A DNA stretch of 64,000 bases from Vibrio pacinii DSM 19139 (GTDB lineage: Bacteria; Pseudomonadota; Gammaproteobacteria; Enterobacterales; Vibrionaceae): positions 62,001 to 126,000 of the forward strand of contig NZ_JONH01000010.1 in the NCBI RefSeq assembly GCF_000711795.1, read 5' to 3'. The number at the start of each line of letters is the position of its first letter. Within the stretch, counting starts at the first letter, position 1. A program made the translations under genes and the position numbers. The notes below the pieces were generated by a model that did no database searches, was not told the origin of the DNA, and was given only the letters and a program-made list of their open reading frames with translations. Of this stretch, positions 47,556 through 58,635 are shown piece after piece.

Positions 47556-48695
47556 TTAAGCGCTGTGTTGTTTAATTAGTTCGATAAAGTGGTCAAATAG
47601 CGGGGCTGCGTCGTGTGGACCTGGGCTCGCTTCAGGGTGACCTTGGAAACTAAATGCTGGTTTGTCAGTACGGTGAATACCTTGTAAAGAGCCATCAAAT
47701 AGTGAAACGTGTGTGGCGCGAAGGTTTTCAGGTAACGTCGCTTCATCCGCAGCAAAACCATGGTTTTGCGAAGTAATCATGACAACATTACGATCTAAAT
47801 CTTTGACCGGATGGTTCGCACCATGGTGACCAAACTTCATTTTCACCGTTTGTGCACCTGACGCTAACGCGAGAATTTGGTGACCAAGGCAGATACCAAA
47901 AATTGGCAGCTCTTTCTCAAGGAAAGTTTTAGTCGCCTCAATCGCGTAAGTACATGGTTCTGGGTCACCAGGGCCATTTGATAAGAATATGCCATCTGGG
48001 TTAAGAGCCAGCACATCTTCAGCCGAAGTTTCAGCAGGAACAACCGTTAAACGGCAACCGCGATCAACGAGCATGCGTAGAATGTTGCGCTTTGCGCCAA
48101 AGTCATAAGCAACGACGTGATAAGGCAGTTCGCTATCATCTTGCGCTTGTGGCAGACCACCCTTCAGGGTCCACGAACCTTGCTTCCATGGATACGCTTC
48201 TTTGGTCGTGACTTCTTTCGCCAGATCCATGCCTTTCAATCCAGGGAACTCTTTCGCTTTTGCTAATGCTAAGGCTTCATCAAGATTATTGCCCGCCAAG
48301 ATACAACCATTTTGCGCACCCTTTTCACGCAGAATACGAGTTAGCTTACGCGTATCGATGTCTGCAATGCCGACAATATTTTGCGACTTTAGGTAATCAG
48401 AAAGAGATTGTTCATTTCGGAAGTTAGAAGCGATAAGTGGGAGATCGCGGATCACAAGGCCTTGTGCATGGATGGAAGAGGATTCTTCGTCTTCGGTATT
48501 AGTACCGGTATTGCCAATGTGGGGATAAGTAAGGGTGACGATCTGTTGGGAATAGGAAGGATCAGTGAGGATTTCTTGGTACCCCGTCATCGAGGTATTA
48601 AAAACTACTTCACCAACGGATGACCCATCTGCTCCAATGGAAACACCGTGGAACACTGTCCCATCTTCTAGGACTAACAGTGCTGATTTACTCAA
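47556..48695 (-). CDS. carA: Carbamoyl-phosphate synthase small subunit (glutaminase)
   Basis: A 379-residue class I glutamine amidotransferase that feeds ammonia to CarB. The nucleophile cysteine is in [13 protein letters not shown] and the catalytic histidine in [30 protein letters not shown] is the family N-terminal signature. The start codon is TTG at 48695 with a strong GGAGG 8 bases upstream; E. coli carA also begins with UUG. It forms an operon with carB. Confidence 0.98.
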   Translation of the reverse strand: MSKSALLVLEDGTVFHGVSIGADGSSVGEVVFNTSMTGYQEILTDPSYSQQIVTLTYPHIGNTGTNTEDEESSSIHAQGLVIRDLPLIASNFRNEQSLSDYLKSQNIVGIADIDTRKLTRILREKGAQNGCILAGNNLDEALALAKAKEFPGLKGMDLAKEVTTKEAYPWKQGSWTLKGGLPQAQDDSELPYHVVAYDFGAKRNILRMLVDRGCRLTVVPAETSAEDVLALNPDGIFLSNGPGDPEPCTYAIEATKTFLEKELPIFGICLGHQILALASGAQTVKMKFGHHGANHPVKDLDRNVVMITSQNHGFAADEATLPENLRATHVSLFDGSLQGIHRTDKPAFSFQGHPEASPGPHDAAPLFDHFIELIKQHSA

Positions 48696-49223
48696 GACAA
48701 CCTCCAGAATAAAAATGCAAAAATAATAAATTTAACTGCAAATTTGCCTTCCTTAACGCAATAAACACGCGAAAATAGGTATTTGAGACAAATTGGCGGT
48801 ATTCTAATGATGCCTTTGACTTGTGTCAACAGAGAGTCGAAAATAAATTTATCATTTAACACACTTAAGAGCAAAAAGGCATCAAAAGCGTTAAAAACAC
48901 AAGTTTAACTCGACCTACTGGCCATCAAGATGATTTTTAGTAAAAACCGACCCTCTACAGCAAACTCTAGATCACACTTTTTGTCAACTCATTTGCGCAA
49001 TCGTTGCACACCAAGATAAAAGTTGCTTTTTTGCAGCACTTAATGGAAAACCACACCTTAACACCCAAAATAAACAACAAAAACCCAGCATACAAAAGCA
49101 CTCATTAATAGTACGACACCCTCTATAATAGGCAGAATACAAAAAACGCCGGGCAAGCCCAGCGCATAAATATCTAATTCGACATTTCATTTAGTCGTGA
49201 AGAAATCTCACTAAACTCAACCG
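48696..49223 (-). promoter_or_regulatory. dapB-carA intergenic region
   Basis: About 530 bases. A terminator-like hairpin for dapB (CGCCGGGC/GCCCAGCG, one mismatch, then TTTTTT) lies at 49141-49164. The remaining A+T-rich part should hold the carAB promoters. I looked for ARG boxes and saw only poor candidates near 48715-48745. No open frame looks real. Confidence 0.5.
49141..49164 (-). terminator. Terminator after dapB
   Basis: On the minus strand CGCTGGGC, a TT loop, GCCCGGCG and TTTTTTG; one internal mismatch. It starts 60 bases after the dapB stop. Confidence 0.8.
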
Positions 49224-50096
<873 letters not shown>

Positions 50097-50126
50097 CTAT
50101 CAACATTCACGTGACGTGACCAGACG

Positions 50127-50525
50127 TTAAGCAAACTCTTTTATCACTCGCTCGAGGATCGGTACGTTGGCTTCTGGGAATGCATAGTCCTTCAGCGCTT
50201 TAACCTCAACCCATAGACCTTGTTGTCCCTCTTTGCCATAAGGCTGGTGGTCAAATTGTGACACCAAGATAAAATCGAATTTTAGCGACTTATCTGAGTA
50301 ATCAAATTCAAGGTGCTCAAAATGACTTTGCTCAGTCACCACAATTCCGATCTCTTCTTCTAACTCGCGTCGCATCGCTTGTTCAATCGTTTCTCCCGCT
50401 TCAACTTTACCACCAGGAAACTCCCAAAAGCCCCCTTTGTGCTTATCATCAGGTCGTTTAGTAATAAAGATCTCGGATTTGTCTTGATTAAAAATAATAC
50501 CCGCGACGATATGAACTCTTTTCAT
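50127..50525 (-). CDS. mutT: 8-oxo-dGTP diphosphatase MutT
   Basis: A 132-residue Nudix hydrolase that cleans oxidised dGTP from the nucleotide pool. The Nudix box GGKVEAGETIEQAMRRELEE then EIGI is complete. It begins MKRVHIVAGIIFNQDKSEIF, matching the family; the open frame extends 18 codons upstream but through the secA terminator. AAGGAAAAA precedes the ATG. The order secA-mutT is the same as in E. coli. Confidence 0.96.
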   Translation of the reverse strand: MKRVHIVAGIIFNQDKSEIFITKRPDDKHKGGFWEFPGGKVEAGETIEQAMRRELEEEIGIVVTEQSHFEHLEFDYSDKSLKFDFILVSQFDHQPYGKEGQQGLWVEVKALKDYAFPEANVPILERVIKEFA

Positions 50526-50535
50526 CGATTTTTCC

Positions 50536-50564
50536 TTAAAAAAAGAGCCGCCTAAGCGACTCTT
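50536..50564 (-). terminator. Terminator between secA and mutT
   Basis: On the minus strand AAGAGTCGC and GCGGCTCTT pair with one mismatch and are followed by TTTTTTTAAGG. The T-run is directly next to the mutT ribosome binding site, so only partial termination may be intended. Confidence 0.75.
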
Positions 50565-50587
50565 GATATTTAATGACACAGATCTAA

Positions 50588-53311
50588 TTAGTTAATTTGA
50601 CCGTGACACTGCTTGTATTTTTTGCCGCTACCACACGGGCAAGGCTCATTACGACCAACTTTACGATCTTCACGAACCATAGGTTGGTGAGCGCCTTGAG
50701 ACTCTTCGTCATCAGCCAATTGGTTTTCAGCCGAAGCGTGCTGCGCTTGTGCGCGGCGCGCTGCTTCTTCAGCTTGAGCTCGACGTTGAGCTTCCATGCG
50801 CTCAACTTCTTCTTGCTGCTGGACACGAACTTTCGACAAGATAGTAATCACATCCGTTTTCAGTGCTTCTAACAAGCCTTCAAACAGTTCAAACGACTCT
50901 CGCTTGTACTCTTGTTTCGGGTTCTTCTGAGCATAACCACGTAGGTGAATACCTTGACGAAGATGATCCATGGCGGCCAAATGCTCTTTCCACAATGAGT
51001 CGAGCGTTTGCAGCATCACCGATTTTTCGAAGTTACGCAGTACTTGAGCACCCACTACTTCTTCTTTCTGTTTGTAGACTTCAACAGACGTCGCTAGGAT
51101 TTTCTCACGCAGTGCTTCTTCGTACAGCTTGTCATCTTCTTCAAGCCATTGCTTGATCGGTGCATCGATATCGAAGTCGTTCTTCAAACGCTCTTGTAGC
51201 CCTTCGACATCCCACATATCTTCTAAAGATTGCGGCGCAATGTACTCATCAATCACAGCAGTAAGCACGTCTTGACGGTTGTGTTCGATCATCTCACTGA
51301 TATCATCAGCACTCATCAACTCGTCACGCAATTCATAAACCACTTTACGCTGGTCGTTGGCAACGTCATCGTACTCTAGAAGCTGTTTACGAATATCAAA
51401 GTTACGGCCTTCAACTTTACGTTGCGCTTTCTCAATCGAACGAGAGAGCATTTTCGATTCAATCGCCTCACCCTCGTCCATACCACTTTGGATCAAGCTC
51501 GCCATACGATCCGAAGTAAAGATACGCAGCAGTGAGTCTTCCATCGATAGGTAAAAACGAGAAGAACCCGCATCACCTTGTCGGCCAGAACGACCACGTA
51601 ACTGGTTATCGATACGACGAGATTCGTGACGCTCAGTACCGATAATATGCAGACCACCGGCCTCGAGCACTTGGTCATGAACAACTTTCCATTGCGCTTT
51701 AATTTCGTCGATCTGTTCTTGAGTCGGATTGTCGAGCATGTCGACTTTCGCTTGCCAGCTACCACCAAGCACAATATCCGTACCACGACCCGCCATGTTG
51801 GTTGCGATCGTGACCGCGCCAGGCATGCCCGCTTCAGCAACAATTTCTGCTTCGCGTTCGTGGAACTTCGCGTTTAGGACATTGTGTTTAATCTTAGCTT
51901 GCTTAAGTGCATTGGAAAGTAGCTCTGATTTTTCAATCGACACGGTACCAACTAAGGTTGGTTGACCTTTCTCAACACGCTGTTTGATATCTTCAATGAT
52001 CGCCGCAAACTTTTCTGCTTCGGTGCGGTAAACGACATCCGGCATATCGTCACGGATCATCGGCTTGTTGGTCGGAATAACCACGGTTTCCAGACCATAA
52101 ATCGACTGGAACTCGAAGGCTTCTGTATCAGCGGTACCTGTCATACCAGAAAGTTTTTCATACAGACGGAAGTAGTTCTGGAAAGTGATCGAAGCTAAGG
52201 TTTGGTTTTCGTTTTGGATCTTAACGCCTTCTTTTGCTTCCACCGCTTGATGCAAGCCTTCAGACCAGCGACGACCCGGCATGGTACGACCGGTATGTTC
52301 GTCAACGATAACCACTTCGCCCTCTTCGTTGATGATGTAATCAACGTTCTTCTCAAACAACACGTGTGCACGCAGCGCGGCATTAACGTGGTGAAGTAGG
52401 CTAATGTTGGTTGGTGAATAAAGGGTATCTCCCTCTTCCATCAAGCCATTTTTGACCATCAAATATTCAACAAACTCTTGACCCGTTTCGGTCAAGTGAA
52501 CTTGCTTAGATTTCTCATCAACGGTGTAGTGACCGTCGCCGCGGTACTCTTCTGAATCTTCTTTATCTTGCTGCTGCAGGAGAGGAATCAAAGTGTTAAT
52601 ACGGGCGTAAAGCTCAGAGCTGTCTTCTGCAGGTCCTGAAATAATCAGTGGTGTACGCGCTTCATCGATTAAGATTGAGTCGACCTCATCCACTACGGCA
52701 AAGAAACGCTCACGCTGGACGCGGTCTTCCGTGCGGAAAGCCATGTTGTCACGTAGGTAGTCAAAACCAAATTCGTTGTTGGTACCGTAAAGAATGTCCG
52801 CCTGATAAGCTTGTTTCTTTTCTTGCGGCGGCATATTTGGCACATTAATGCCGACCGTCATACCTAAGAATTCAAATAGTACTCGGTTAGTTTCCGCATC
52901 ACGCTTCGCTAGGTAGTCGTTGACAGTCACGACGTGAACCGCGCCTTTAAGCGCGTTTAAGTAAGCAGGTAACGTTGCCGTTAGGGTCTTACCTTCACCA
53001 GTACGCATCTCTGCGATTTGGCCAGCATTCAGAACCATACCACCAATAAGCTGCACATCGAAATGACGCATACCATACACACGCTTCGACGCTTCACGTA
53101 CCGTTGCAAATGCTTCAGGTAATAGCTTATCTAAGGTGTCGCCTTGCTCTAAGCGTTGGCGGAATTCAATGGTCTTAGCTTTTAGCTCTTCATCTGAAAG
53201 GGCTTCAAACGTAGGCTCGTAATTATTAATCTCTTTGACAATTTTTTTCAAGCGGCGCAGTGTTCGGTCATTGCGACTGCCAATTACCTTTGTCAGTAGC
53301 TTAGTTATCAT
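50588..53311 (-). CDS. secA: Preprotein translocase ATPase SecA
   Basis: A 907-residue motor driving proteins through SecYEG. Walker A is [20 protein letters not shown] near 102-121, and the DEAD-like box is [35 protein letters not shown] and [16 protein letters not shown] are helicase motifs of the second lobe. The C-terminal zinc finger [14 protein letters not shown], which contacts SecB, is intact. No secM-like arrest peptide gene precedes it; the upstream gene dciA is divergent. Confidence 0.99.
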   Translation of the reverse strand: MITKLLTKVIGSRNDRTLRRLKKIVKEINNYEPTFEALSDEELKAKTIEFRQRLEQGDTLDKLLPEAFATVREASKRVYGMRHFDVQLIGGMVLNAGQIAEMRTGEGKTLTATLPAYLNALKGAVHVVTVNDYLAKRDAETNRVLFEFLGMTVGINVPNMPPQEKKQAYQADILYGTNNEFGFDYLRDNMAFRTEDRVQRERFFAVVDEVDSILIDEARTPLIISGPAEDSSELYARINTLIPLLQQQDKEDSEEYRGDGHYTVDEKSKQVHLTETGQEFVEYLMVKNGLMEEGDTLYSPTNISLLHHVNAALRAHVLFEKNVDYIINEEGEVVIVDEHTGRTMPGRRWSEGLHQAVEAKEGVKIQNENQTLASITFQNYFRLYEKLSGMTGTADTEAFEFQSIYGLETVVIPTNKPMIRDDMPDVVYRTEAEKFAAIIEDIKQRVEKGQPTLVGTVSIEKSELLSNALKQAKIKHNVLNAKFHEREAEIVAEAGMPGAVTIATNMAGRGTDIVLGGSWQAKVDMLDNPTQEQIDEIKAQWKVVHDQVLEAGGLHIIGTERHESRRIDNQLRGRSGRQGDAGSSRFYLSMEDSLLRIFTSDRMASLIQSGMDEGEAIESKMLSRSIEKAQRKVEGRNFDIRKQLLEYDDVANDQRKVVYELRDELMSADDISEMIEHNRQDVLTAVIDEYIAPQSLEDMWDVEGLQERLKNDFDIDAPIKQWLEEDDKLYEEALREKILATSVEVYKQKEEVVGAQVLRNFEKSVMLQTLDSLWKEHLAAMDHLRQGIHLRGYAQKNPKQEYKRESFELFEGLLEALKTDVITILSKVRVQQQEEVERMEAQRRAQAEEAARRAQAQHASAENQLADDEESQGAHQPMVREDRKVGRNEPCPCGSGKKYKQCHGQIN

Positions 53312-53630
53312 TTGCTATGAATCTCTCTTTAATTCAGATCGGGCCCGATCTACTTTTAATGCCTTCAGTCTCTAACAGTTTTGAACTAAGAATACTGAGA
53401 TAAATCACTTTACTCAGATATTGAGATGAGAACGTTAAATTTCAAGGCTTATATCATTATAGTGGTGGGTAGTTTATGAAATTTTCATCCTAACAACCAA
53501 TAACATGATGATTTGTTTGAAGCATTCTTTATTTTTTGACGTTATATAATAAAGTTTATTCATCCTTTGCTCTATCTTCGCTGCACACCATTGACTAAAA
53601 TGGGGTGGTTGAATTTAATTGAGGTGCGTA
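53312..53630. promoter_or_regulatory. secA/dciA divergent promoter region
   Basis: About 320 A+T-rich bases holding the promoters of secA (minus) and dciA (plus). TATAAT at about 53543, preceded by TTGACG about 10-15 bases upstream, is A+T-rich and promoter-like for dciA but badly spaced. I see no reading frame encoding an arrest peptide and no strong hairpin. Confidence 0.4.
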
Positions 53631-54083
53631 ATGAGAGATCACCGTCCTACACTCGGCGATGAAATTATCGCCGATTCAAGATTTGCGCAGTTACAACAAC
53701 ATGCTCAAGAGATCTTAACGATCAATAAAGCACTGCGGGCTATCCTACCAAGAGGCACGGAAGATCATTGCCGCGCGGCAAATATTCGTGACAATCAATT
53801 GATCCTAGAAGTCGCTAGCGCTGGGATCAAAATGAAGATCGATTACGAACGGTTGAGTATTCTCAGCCAGTTAAGGTCGCAAGGTTTCGCGCGTCTGATT
53901 GCCGTCTCTGTGCAGATTAATCCTGAGCTGTATCGTACGAAAAAACGCAATAAGCCAGAGTCAAAGCCACGCGATCCGATCTCATCAACCGCAGCTCAAT
54001 ACCTAGAAATGGTAGCAAGCGGCGCCTCACCAAAGGTCAAAGCACGGTTAGAAAGCCTCGCTAAACTTGCCAAACGCGACTAA
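53631..54083 (+). CDS. dciA: Replicative helicase loader/operator DciA (DUF721)
   Basis: A 150-residue DUF721 protein. DciA is the ancestral loader of DnaB helicase in bacteria lacking the phage-derived DnaC. The KH-like domain is seen in LRAILPRGTEDHCRAANIRDNQLILEV and WKMKIDY-like GIKMKIDYERLSIL near 80-90; the C-terminal part is disordered and basic. ATG at 53631 is used because GAGGTG lies 5 bases upstream. It diverges from secA and converges on lpxC. Confidence 0.9.
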   Translation: MRDHRPTLGDEIIADSRFAQLQQHAQEILTINKALRAILPRGTEDHCRAANIRDNQLILEVASAGIKMKIDYERLSILSQLRSQGFARLIAVSVQINPELYRTKKRNKPESKPRDPISSTAAQYLEMVASGASPKVKARLESLAKLAKRD

Positions 54084-54087
54084 TACA

Positions 54088-54121
54088 AATAAAAAAGCCA
54101 GACAAACGTCTGGCTTTTTTA
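54088..54121. terminator. Bidirectional terminator between dciA and lpxC
   Basis: AAAAAAGCCAGA (54091-54102) and TCTGGCTTTTTT (54109-54120) form a 12-bp perfect stem; T-runs occur on both strands, so it serves both converging genes. Confidence 0.94.
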
Positions 54122-54135
54122 TTTAAAACGGAAAC

Positions 54136-55053
54136 TTAGGCAAGAACCAAATTCGGCTCTGCAAATGCGACTGGTGATGTCTCTTCTTGTTCAAAGGTCA
54201 CCCATTCCCATGCTTCTTGATCTGCCAATACTGAACGCAGTAGCTGGTTGTTTAGACCGTGGCCAGATTTAAAGGCACGGAATTCACCGATAATGGGATA
54301 ACCACACATGTAAAGGTCGCCGATCGCGTCCAATACTTTGTGGGTAACAAATTCGTTTTCGAAACGCAGACCTTCTTCGTTAAGGATACGATACTCATCC
54401 AAAACGATGGCACAATCGAAACTTCCCCCTAGACACAAATTTTGTGACTGTAGGTACTCGATATCGCGCATAAAACCAAACGTACGTGCACGAGAGATTT
54501 CTTTAACAAAGCCTTGTGATGAGAAGTCGAAAAGAAGATGCTGTTCATCAGACTCTATTGCAGGATGGCTGAATTCAATTTCGAAATCCATACGGAAGCC
54601 ATTGAATGGCAAAAACTCTGCCCACTTATCGCCATCTTCAAAACGCACTGGTTTCTTAATCCGGATGAAACGCTTTGGTGCATTTTGTTCTTCGATACCC
54701 GCTTGTTGCAGCAAAAATACGAATGGGCTGGCACTGCCGTCCATAATCGGAATTTCAGGAGCATCGACTTCAACAACAATGTTATCGATTCCCATGCCCG
54801 CTAAAGCTGCGCTCAAGTGCTCAACCGTAGAAATACGTACGCCTTCGTCATTAACCAGTGCAGTACACAGCATGGTGTCGCGTACAGACGCCGGATCCGC
54901 AGGAAAATCGACTGGCGGATTAAGGTCAGTTCGGCGATATACAATGCCTGTGTTAGCGGCAGCTGGGCGAAGAGTTAGCGTCACTTTACGACCAGAGTGG
55001 AGTCCCACACCAGTTGTTTTCACTATTTCTTTCAGAGTACGTTGTCTGATCAT
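54136..55053 (-). CDS. lpxC: UDP-3-O-acyl-GlcNAc deacetylase
   Basis: A 305-residue zinc deacetylase, the committed step of lipid A synthesis. Zinc ligands are H79 in [17 protein letters not shown] and the His and Asp of [12 protein letters not shown] near 238-242. It begins [20 protein letters not shown]. It is the last gene of the dcw cluster, downstream of ftsZ with a perfect hairpin between. Confidence 0.98.
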   Translation of the reverse strand: MIRQRTLKEIVKTTGVGLHSGRKVTLTLRPAAANTGIVYRRTDLNPPVDFPADPASVRDTMLCTALVNDEGVRISTVEHLSAALAGMGIDNIVVEVDAPEIPIMDGSASPFVFLLQQAGIEEQNAPKRFIRIKKPVRFEDGDKWAEFLPFNGFRMDFEIEFSHPAIESDEQHLLFDFSSQGFVKEISRARTFGFMRDIEYLQSQNLCLGGSFDCAIVLDEYRILNEEGLRFENEFVTHKVLDAIGDLYMCGYPIIGEFRAFKSGHGLNNQLLRSVLADQEAWEWVTFEQEETSPVAFAEPNLVLA

Positions 55054-55083
55054 CTACTTTGCCTCAGTATAATTGCCACATAT

Positions 55084-55109
55084 CACGGTCAATAGCGATA
55101 TTGACCGTG
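55084..55109 (-). other. Intra-operon hairpin between ftsZ and lpxC
   Basis: CACGGTCAATA and TATTGACCGTG form an 11-bp perfect stem with a 4-base loop, without a following T-run. It is therefore not a typical terminator; an mRNA processing or stability element, or a protein-binding site, is possible. Confidence 0.7.
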
Positions 55110-55150
55110 CATGCTACCACAAAATTGAACAGTGTCAAATTGTAGCTATT

Positions 55151-56380
55151 TTAATCAGCTTGACGACGCAAGAACGCTGGAATATCAAGATATCCGCTCT
55201 CTTTATCTGCTTTAGGTGCCGCACTTTGGCCTGCACCTGAGCCTGATGGTGTTGTCGTTGGCTGAGGATTCATCTGAGGTTTATCTTGCAAAGTTGGTGC
55301 CGTTTTTTCTTCCACTTTATTGACGTTCTGCTGAGCAGGCGTCGTTTGTGGTTGATTTTGTGGCTGGGCAACAGGTGCAACTTTCGCTTTACCGCCCGCA
55401 ACTAGCGTAATATCAGGTTTCTTCTCGTTACCAATGCCGGTCGCAACCACAGTTACGCGGATTTCATCAGCCATATCTGGATCTAATGAAGTACCAATAA
55501 CAACGGTTGCATTGTCTGATGCGAAGGCTTTGACTGTGTTACCGACAGTTTCAAACTCATCAAGTCGCATATCTAGACCCGCAGTGATGTTGACTAGCAC
55601 ACCACGCGCTCCGGCAAGATCGATGTCTTCAAGTAGCGGGCTAGAAATTGCCATTTCTGCCGCTTCTTCAGCACGATCTTCACCTTTAGCAACACCGCTA
55701 CCCATCATGGCATGACCCATTTCCGACATCACTGTGCGTACGTCAGCAAAGTCGACGTTAATCATACCCGGACGAGTAATCAGTTCTGCAATACCTTGTA
55801 CTGCATTCTTTAATACATCGTTCGCGCTCGCAAAGGCTTCAAGTAGTGTAATACCACGACCAAGTACCTTGAGTAGCTTTTCGTTTGGAATCGTAATTAA
55901 CGAGTCAACATGTTTAGAAAGCTCTTCAATTCCCTGCTCAGCAAAAGCTAAACGCTTTTTACCTTCAAAGCTAAATGGTTTAGTCACAACAGCAACAGTC
56001 AAGATATTCAACTCTCTTGCTACTTCTGCAATCACCGGGGCTGCACCTGTACCTGTACCACCACCCATACCTGCTGCGATAAATACCATATCGGCACCAG
56101 CCAGCTCTTCTTTAATGCGATCGCGATCTTCGAGAGCTGCGTCACGGCCAACTTGAGGGTTTGCACCTGCACCAAGTCCTTTGGTCATATCACCACCAAT
56201 CTGAATAACGCTATTCACACTGGTTTTACGAAGCGCCTGAGCATCAGTATTTATACTAATAAACTCAACACCTTCGATGGATTCACGTACCATGTGTTCA
56301 ACGGCATTACCGCCACCGCCACCAACCCCAACGACTTTAATTACCGCATCGTCAGACATTTCCATCATCGGTTCAAACAT
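55151..56380 (-). CDS. ftsZ: Cell division protein FtsZ
   Basis: A 409-residue tubulin-like GTPase forming the division ring. The GTP loop GGGTGTG is at 106-112, and [11 protein letters not shown] belongs to the catalytic T7 region. A Gln, Pro and Thr-rich linker of about 65 residues follows. The conserved C-terminal peptide [11 protein letters not shown] binds FtsA and ZipA. It lies 30 bases after ftsA. Confidence 0.99.
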   Translation of the reverse strand: MFEPMMEMSDDAVIKVVGVGGGGGNAVEHMVRESIEGVEFISINTDAQALRKTSVNSVIQIGGDMTKGLGAGANPQVGRDAALEDRDRIKEELAGADMVFIAAGMGGGTGTGAAPVIAEVARELNILTVAVVTKPFSFEGKKRLAFAEQGIEELSKHVDSLITIPNEKLLKVLGRGITLLEAFASANDVLKNAVQGIAELITRPGMINVDFADVRTVMSEMGHAMMGSGVAKGEDRAEEAAEMAISSPLLEDIDLAGARGVLVNITAGLDMRLDEFETVGNTVKAFASDNATVVIGTSLDPDMADEIRVTVVATGIGNEKKPDITLVAGGKAKVAPVAQPQNQPQTTPAQQNVNKVEEKTAPTLQDKPQMNPQPTTTPSGSGAGQSAAPKADKESGYLDIPAFLRRQAD

Positions 56381-56410
56381 GTGTTATCTCCGTTTTTCCT
56401 GCTGCTCAGG

Positions 56411-57673
56411 TTAAAACTCTTTTTGTATCCAATTACGCAAGCGATCAAACAAACTTGTCACTGAACTGCGAGCAGGCTCGCTGTATTCAGTTTCATCATT
56501 TATCCGCGCATCTCTCGCGTAATGAAGTAAACCAACTGCCGTAGAATGATACGGCTCTTTAACGTAATCGGTTAGGCCGCTCACCGCTAGTGGTTTGCCG
56601 ACTCTAACTTGGTTGCGGAAGACACGCTCCGCACACTCTACCAATCCTTCAATTTGTGCCGCTCCACCAGTGAGCACCACACCTGCTGCTAGATGGTGTT
56701 TAATCCCCTCTTCACGCAGTTTTTCTTGTACGGTATCGATAGTTTGATTAACTAATCCCATAAGCTCAGTATAACGAGGCTCAATCACTTCCGACAACGT
56801 TTGTCGTTGCAAACTGCGCGAAGGACGCCCACCGACACTTGGAACGTTAACCGTATCATCTTTGCTGACTAACTCGCTTAATGCGCAGCCATACTTAACT
56901 TTAATCTCTTCGGCGTCACTCACTGGTGTGCCGAAAGCAAAAGCGATATCACTGGTTACTGCGTTCCCCGCATAGGAGAACACTTCGGTGTGACGCAATG
57001 CACCACCAGTCCAAATCGAGACATCCATCGTACCAGCACCAATGTCGACGACACAAACGCCTAGCTCACGTTCATCTTCGGTAATGACGGCGTTACTTGC
57101 CGCTAAACCGGAGTAAACCAGATGCTCAACTTTGAGATCACAGCGTTCTACCGCTTTAATAATATTTCTTGCCATATCATTGTGACAAGAGATCAAGTGC
57201 ACGCTAACTTCCATGCGCACTCCTGATAAACCTAGCGGATTTTTAATCCCTTCTTGATAATCGATAGTAAATTCTTGGGGAATTACATGAAGAATGCGCT
57301 GTTCGTCACCAATCTTGATAGATTTAGCAGTATGAATAGCCCGATCCATATCCTCTTGAGAAACCTCTTCGTCAGAAATGGTTCCCATCCCTTTTTCGAT
57401 ACGGCTTGCGATATGTCGCCCTGAAAGCGAAATAAATACATTGGTAATATCACACTCAGCCATTAGCTCAGCTTGATCCACCGCTCGCTGTACCGACTTT
57501 ACTACTGACTCTAGGTCGTTAACACCGCCTTTATCCATCCCTCGGGAAGGACTACTGCCTGCGCCAATTATATTAATTTGACCATCAGGCAATACTTCAC
57601 CCACGAGAGCCGATACGGTTGCAGTGCCTATATCAAGACCAACAATAATGCTGTCATCAGCGGTCTTAGTCAT
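56411..57673 (-). CDS. ftsA: Cell division protein FtsA
   Basis: A 420-residue actin-like protein that ties FtsZ to the membrane. It has IVGLDIGTATVSALVGE at the N-terminus, VVDIGAGTMDVSIW as the phosphate-2 loop and VLTGGAAQIEGL as the adenosine segment. The C-terminal amphipathic helix LFDRLRNWIQKEF is the membrane anchor. ATG at 57673 is chosen over one 20 codons upstream inside ftsQ; the length then equals E. coli FtsA. It overlaps ftsQ by 8 bases. Confidence 0.98.
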   Translation of the reverse strand: MTKTADDSIIVGLDIGTATVSALVGEVLPDGQINIIGAGSSPSRGMDKGGVNDLESVVKSVQRAVDQAELMAECDITNVFISLSGRHIASRIEKGMGTISDEEVSQEDMDRAIHTAKSIKIGDEQRILHVIPQEFTIDYQEGIKNPLGLSGVRMEVSVHLISCHNDMARNIIKAVERCDLKVEHLVYSGLAASNAVITEDERELGVCVVDIGAGTMDVSIWTGGALRHTEVFSYAGNAVTSDIAFAFGTPVSDAEEIKVKYGCALSELVSKDDTVNVPSVGGRPSRSLQRQTLSEVIEPRYTELMGLVNQTIDTVQEKLREEGIKHHLAAGVVLTGGAAQIEGLVECAERVFRNQVRVGKPLAVSGLTDYVKEPYHSTAVGLLHYARDARINDETEYSEPARSSVTSLFDRLRNWIQKEF

Positions 57674-58448
57674 CTGTACTCTCTTGTTCCAACGCTTGAT
57701 CTGGGAACCAACCAATGGCGGCTCCCGTGTCATACCTGAGGTCGATGTAGCTCACTCGCTGAGTGTCGCTACCCAAATTCTTATATAAGAACACGAATCT
57801 CTCGATGCGTTCCTGTAATGATTCTTTACCAAGCTCGAGACGAATACCATTATCGAGAATGATTTGCCATGCACGGCGATCATTTAAAACCAAAGAAGTA
57901 ATGGTTAAGTTTAATGCGGTAAATTTAGGGCTAATATCGCGCCAAATAGACAACACTTCTTGATTGGTTTCAGCCGGACCATACAGTTTGACCCGTTCTT
58001 GGTCTAGCTTACCAATATCACCATCAAAAATATGACCTTGGTCGTTAAGTAGTGCGTTGCCGTTCCAGATTGCTTGCGCATGGTGCTCAGTCAAAAAGAC
58101 TTTCACGGTATCTGGCCACTGTTTACGAATTGACGCATGCGATACCCAAGGAATGGACTCTGCCACTTGTTGAAGTACATTAACATCTTGCGACATAAAT
58201 GTGCCCACATGTCCTAACTGCGCAAATGCGCGTTGAACATCCAGTGCCGAGACATAATGTAATTCACCTTGAAGCACAATATTAGACAAGGGAAGCCGCT
58301 GGTCATCCCACATCCAAGAAATCGTGGAGTAGAGAAGAGAGCCTATCAACAACAAAACCACCAACAAAAAGCTGCCACCTACGGCATGCTCTTTTACCAG
58401 TGGTGCTGGGGGTAAACGACGGCCTTCATTAAAAGCATATTTAATCAA
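57666..58448 (-). CDS. ftsQ: Cell division protein FtsQ
   Basis: A 260-residue bitopic divisome protein linking cytoplasmic ring and periplasmic synthesis enzymes. A short cytoplasmic tail precedes a helix near 27-47. The periplasmic POTRA domain starts at SNIVLQGELHYVSALDVQRA and is followed by IPWVSHASIRKQWPDTVKVFLTEH. The start is TTG at 58448 with AAGGA 9 bases upstream; no in-frame ATG exists before the upstream stop. A near-consensus promoter lies 90 bases upstream. Confidence 0.94.
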   Translation of the reverse strand: MIKYAFNEGRRLPPAPLVKEHAVGGSFLLVVLLLIGSLLYSTISWMWDDQRLPLSNIVLQGELHYVSALDVQRAFAQLGHVGTFMSQDVNVLQQVAESIPWVSHASIRKQWPDTVKVFLTEHHAQAIWNGNALLNDQGHIFDGDIGKLDQERVKLYGPAETNQEVLSIWRDISPKFTALNLTITSLVLNDRRAWQIILDNGIRLELGKESLQERIERFVFLYKNLGSDTQRVSYIDLRYDTGAAIGWFPDQALEQESTDD

Positions 58449-58537
58449 AGTCCATAGTCCTTGCCATTAGCTCGCTTATTTTTTTCCCTATCTCATTTCG
58501 TATAAATAGAGGCAAAAGCACTTACTTTAACCTTCGG

Positions 58538-58565
58538 ATTATACTGGCGTGATTAAAAGTATCAA
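58538..58565 (-). promoter_or_regulatory. Sigma-70 promoter before ftsQ
   Basis: On the minus strand TTGATA (58560-58565) and TATAAT (58538-58543) are 16 bases apart, close to the consensus. It lies in the 187-base space between murC and ftsQ where ddlB is found in E. coli, and would transcribe ftsQ-ftsA-ftsZ. Confidence 0.75.
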
Positions 58566-58635
58566 ACACTGAAAGTGAGAAATCGTTACTTAAAATGCAA
58601 TAAGTGACACAAATAGTTAAAAATCGATGTATCAG

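Noticed and set aside
48700..48760. ARG boxes before carA
   Set aside because: Only A+T-rich sequence with poor resemblance to the 18-bp ArgR site; not distinguishable from background by eye.
48984..49190. 68-codon minus-strand frame downstream of dapB
   Set aside because: Cysteine-rich random-looking composition, runs through the dapB terminator and has no good start signal.
54338..55072. 244-codon open frame on the plus strand
   Set aside because: It lies antisense within lpxC, has serine- and arginine-rich composition typical of a shadow frame, and matches no family.
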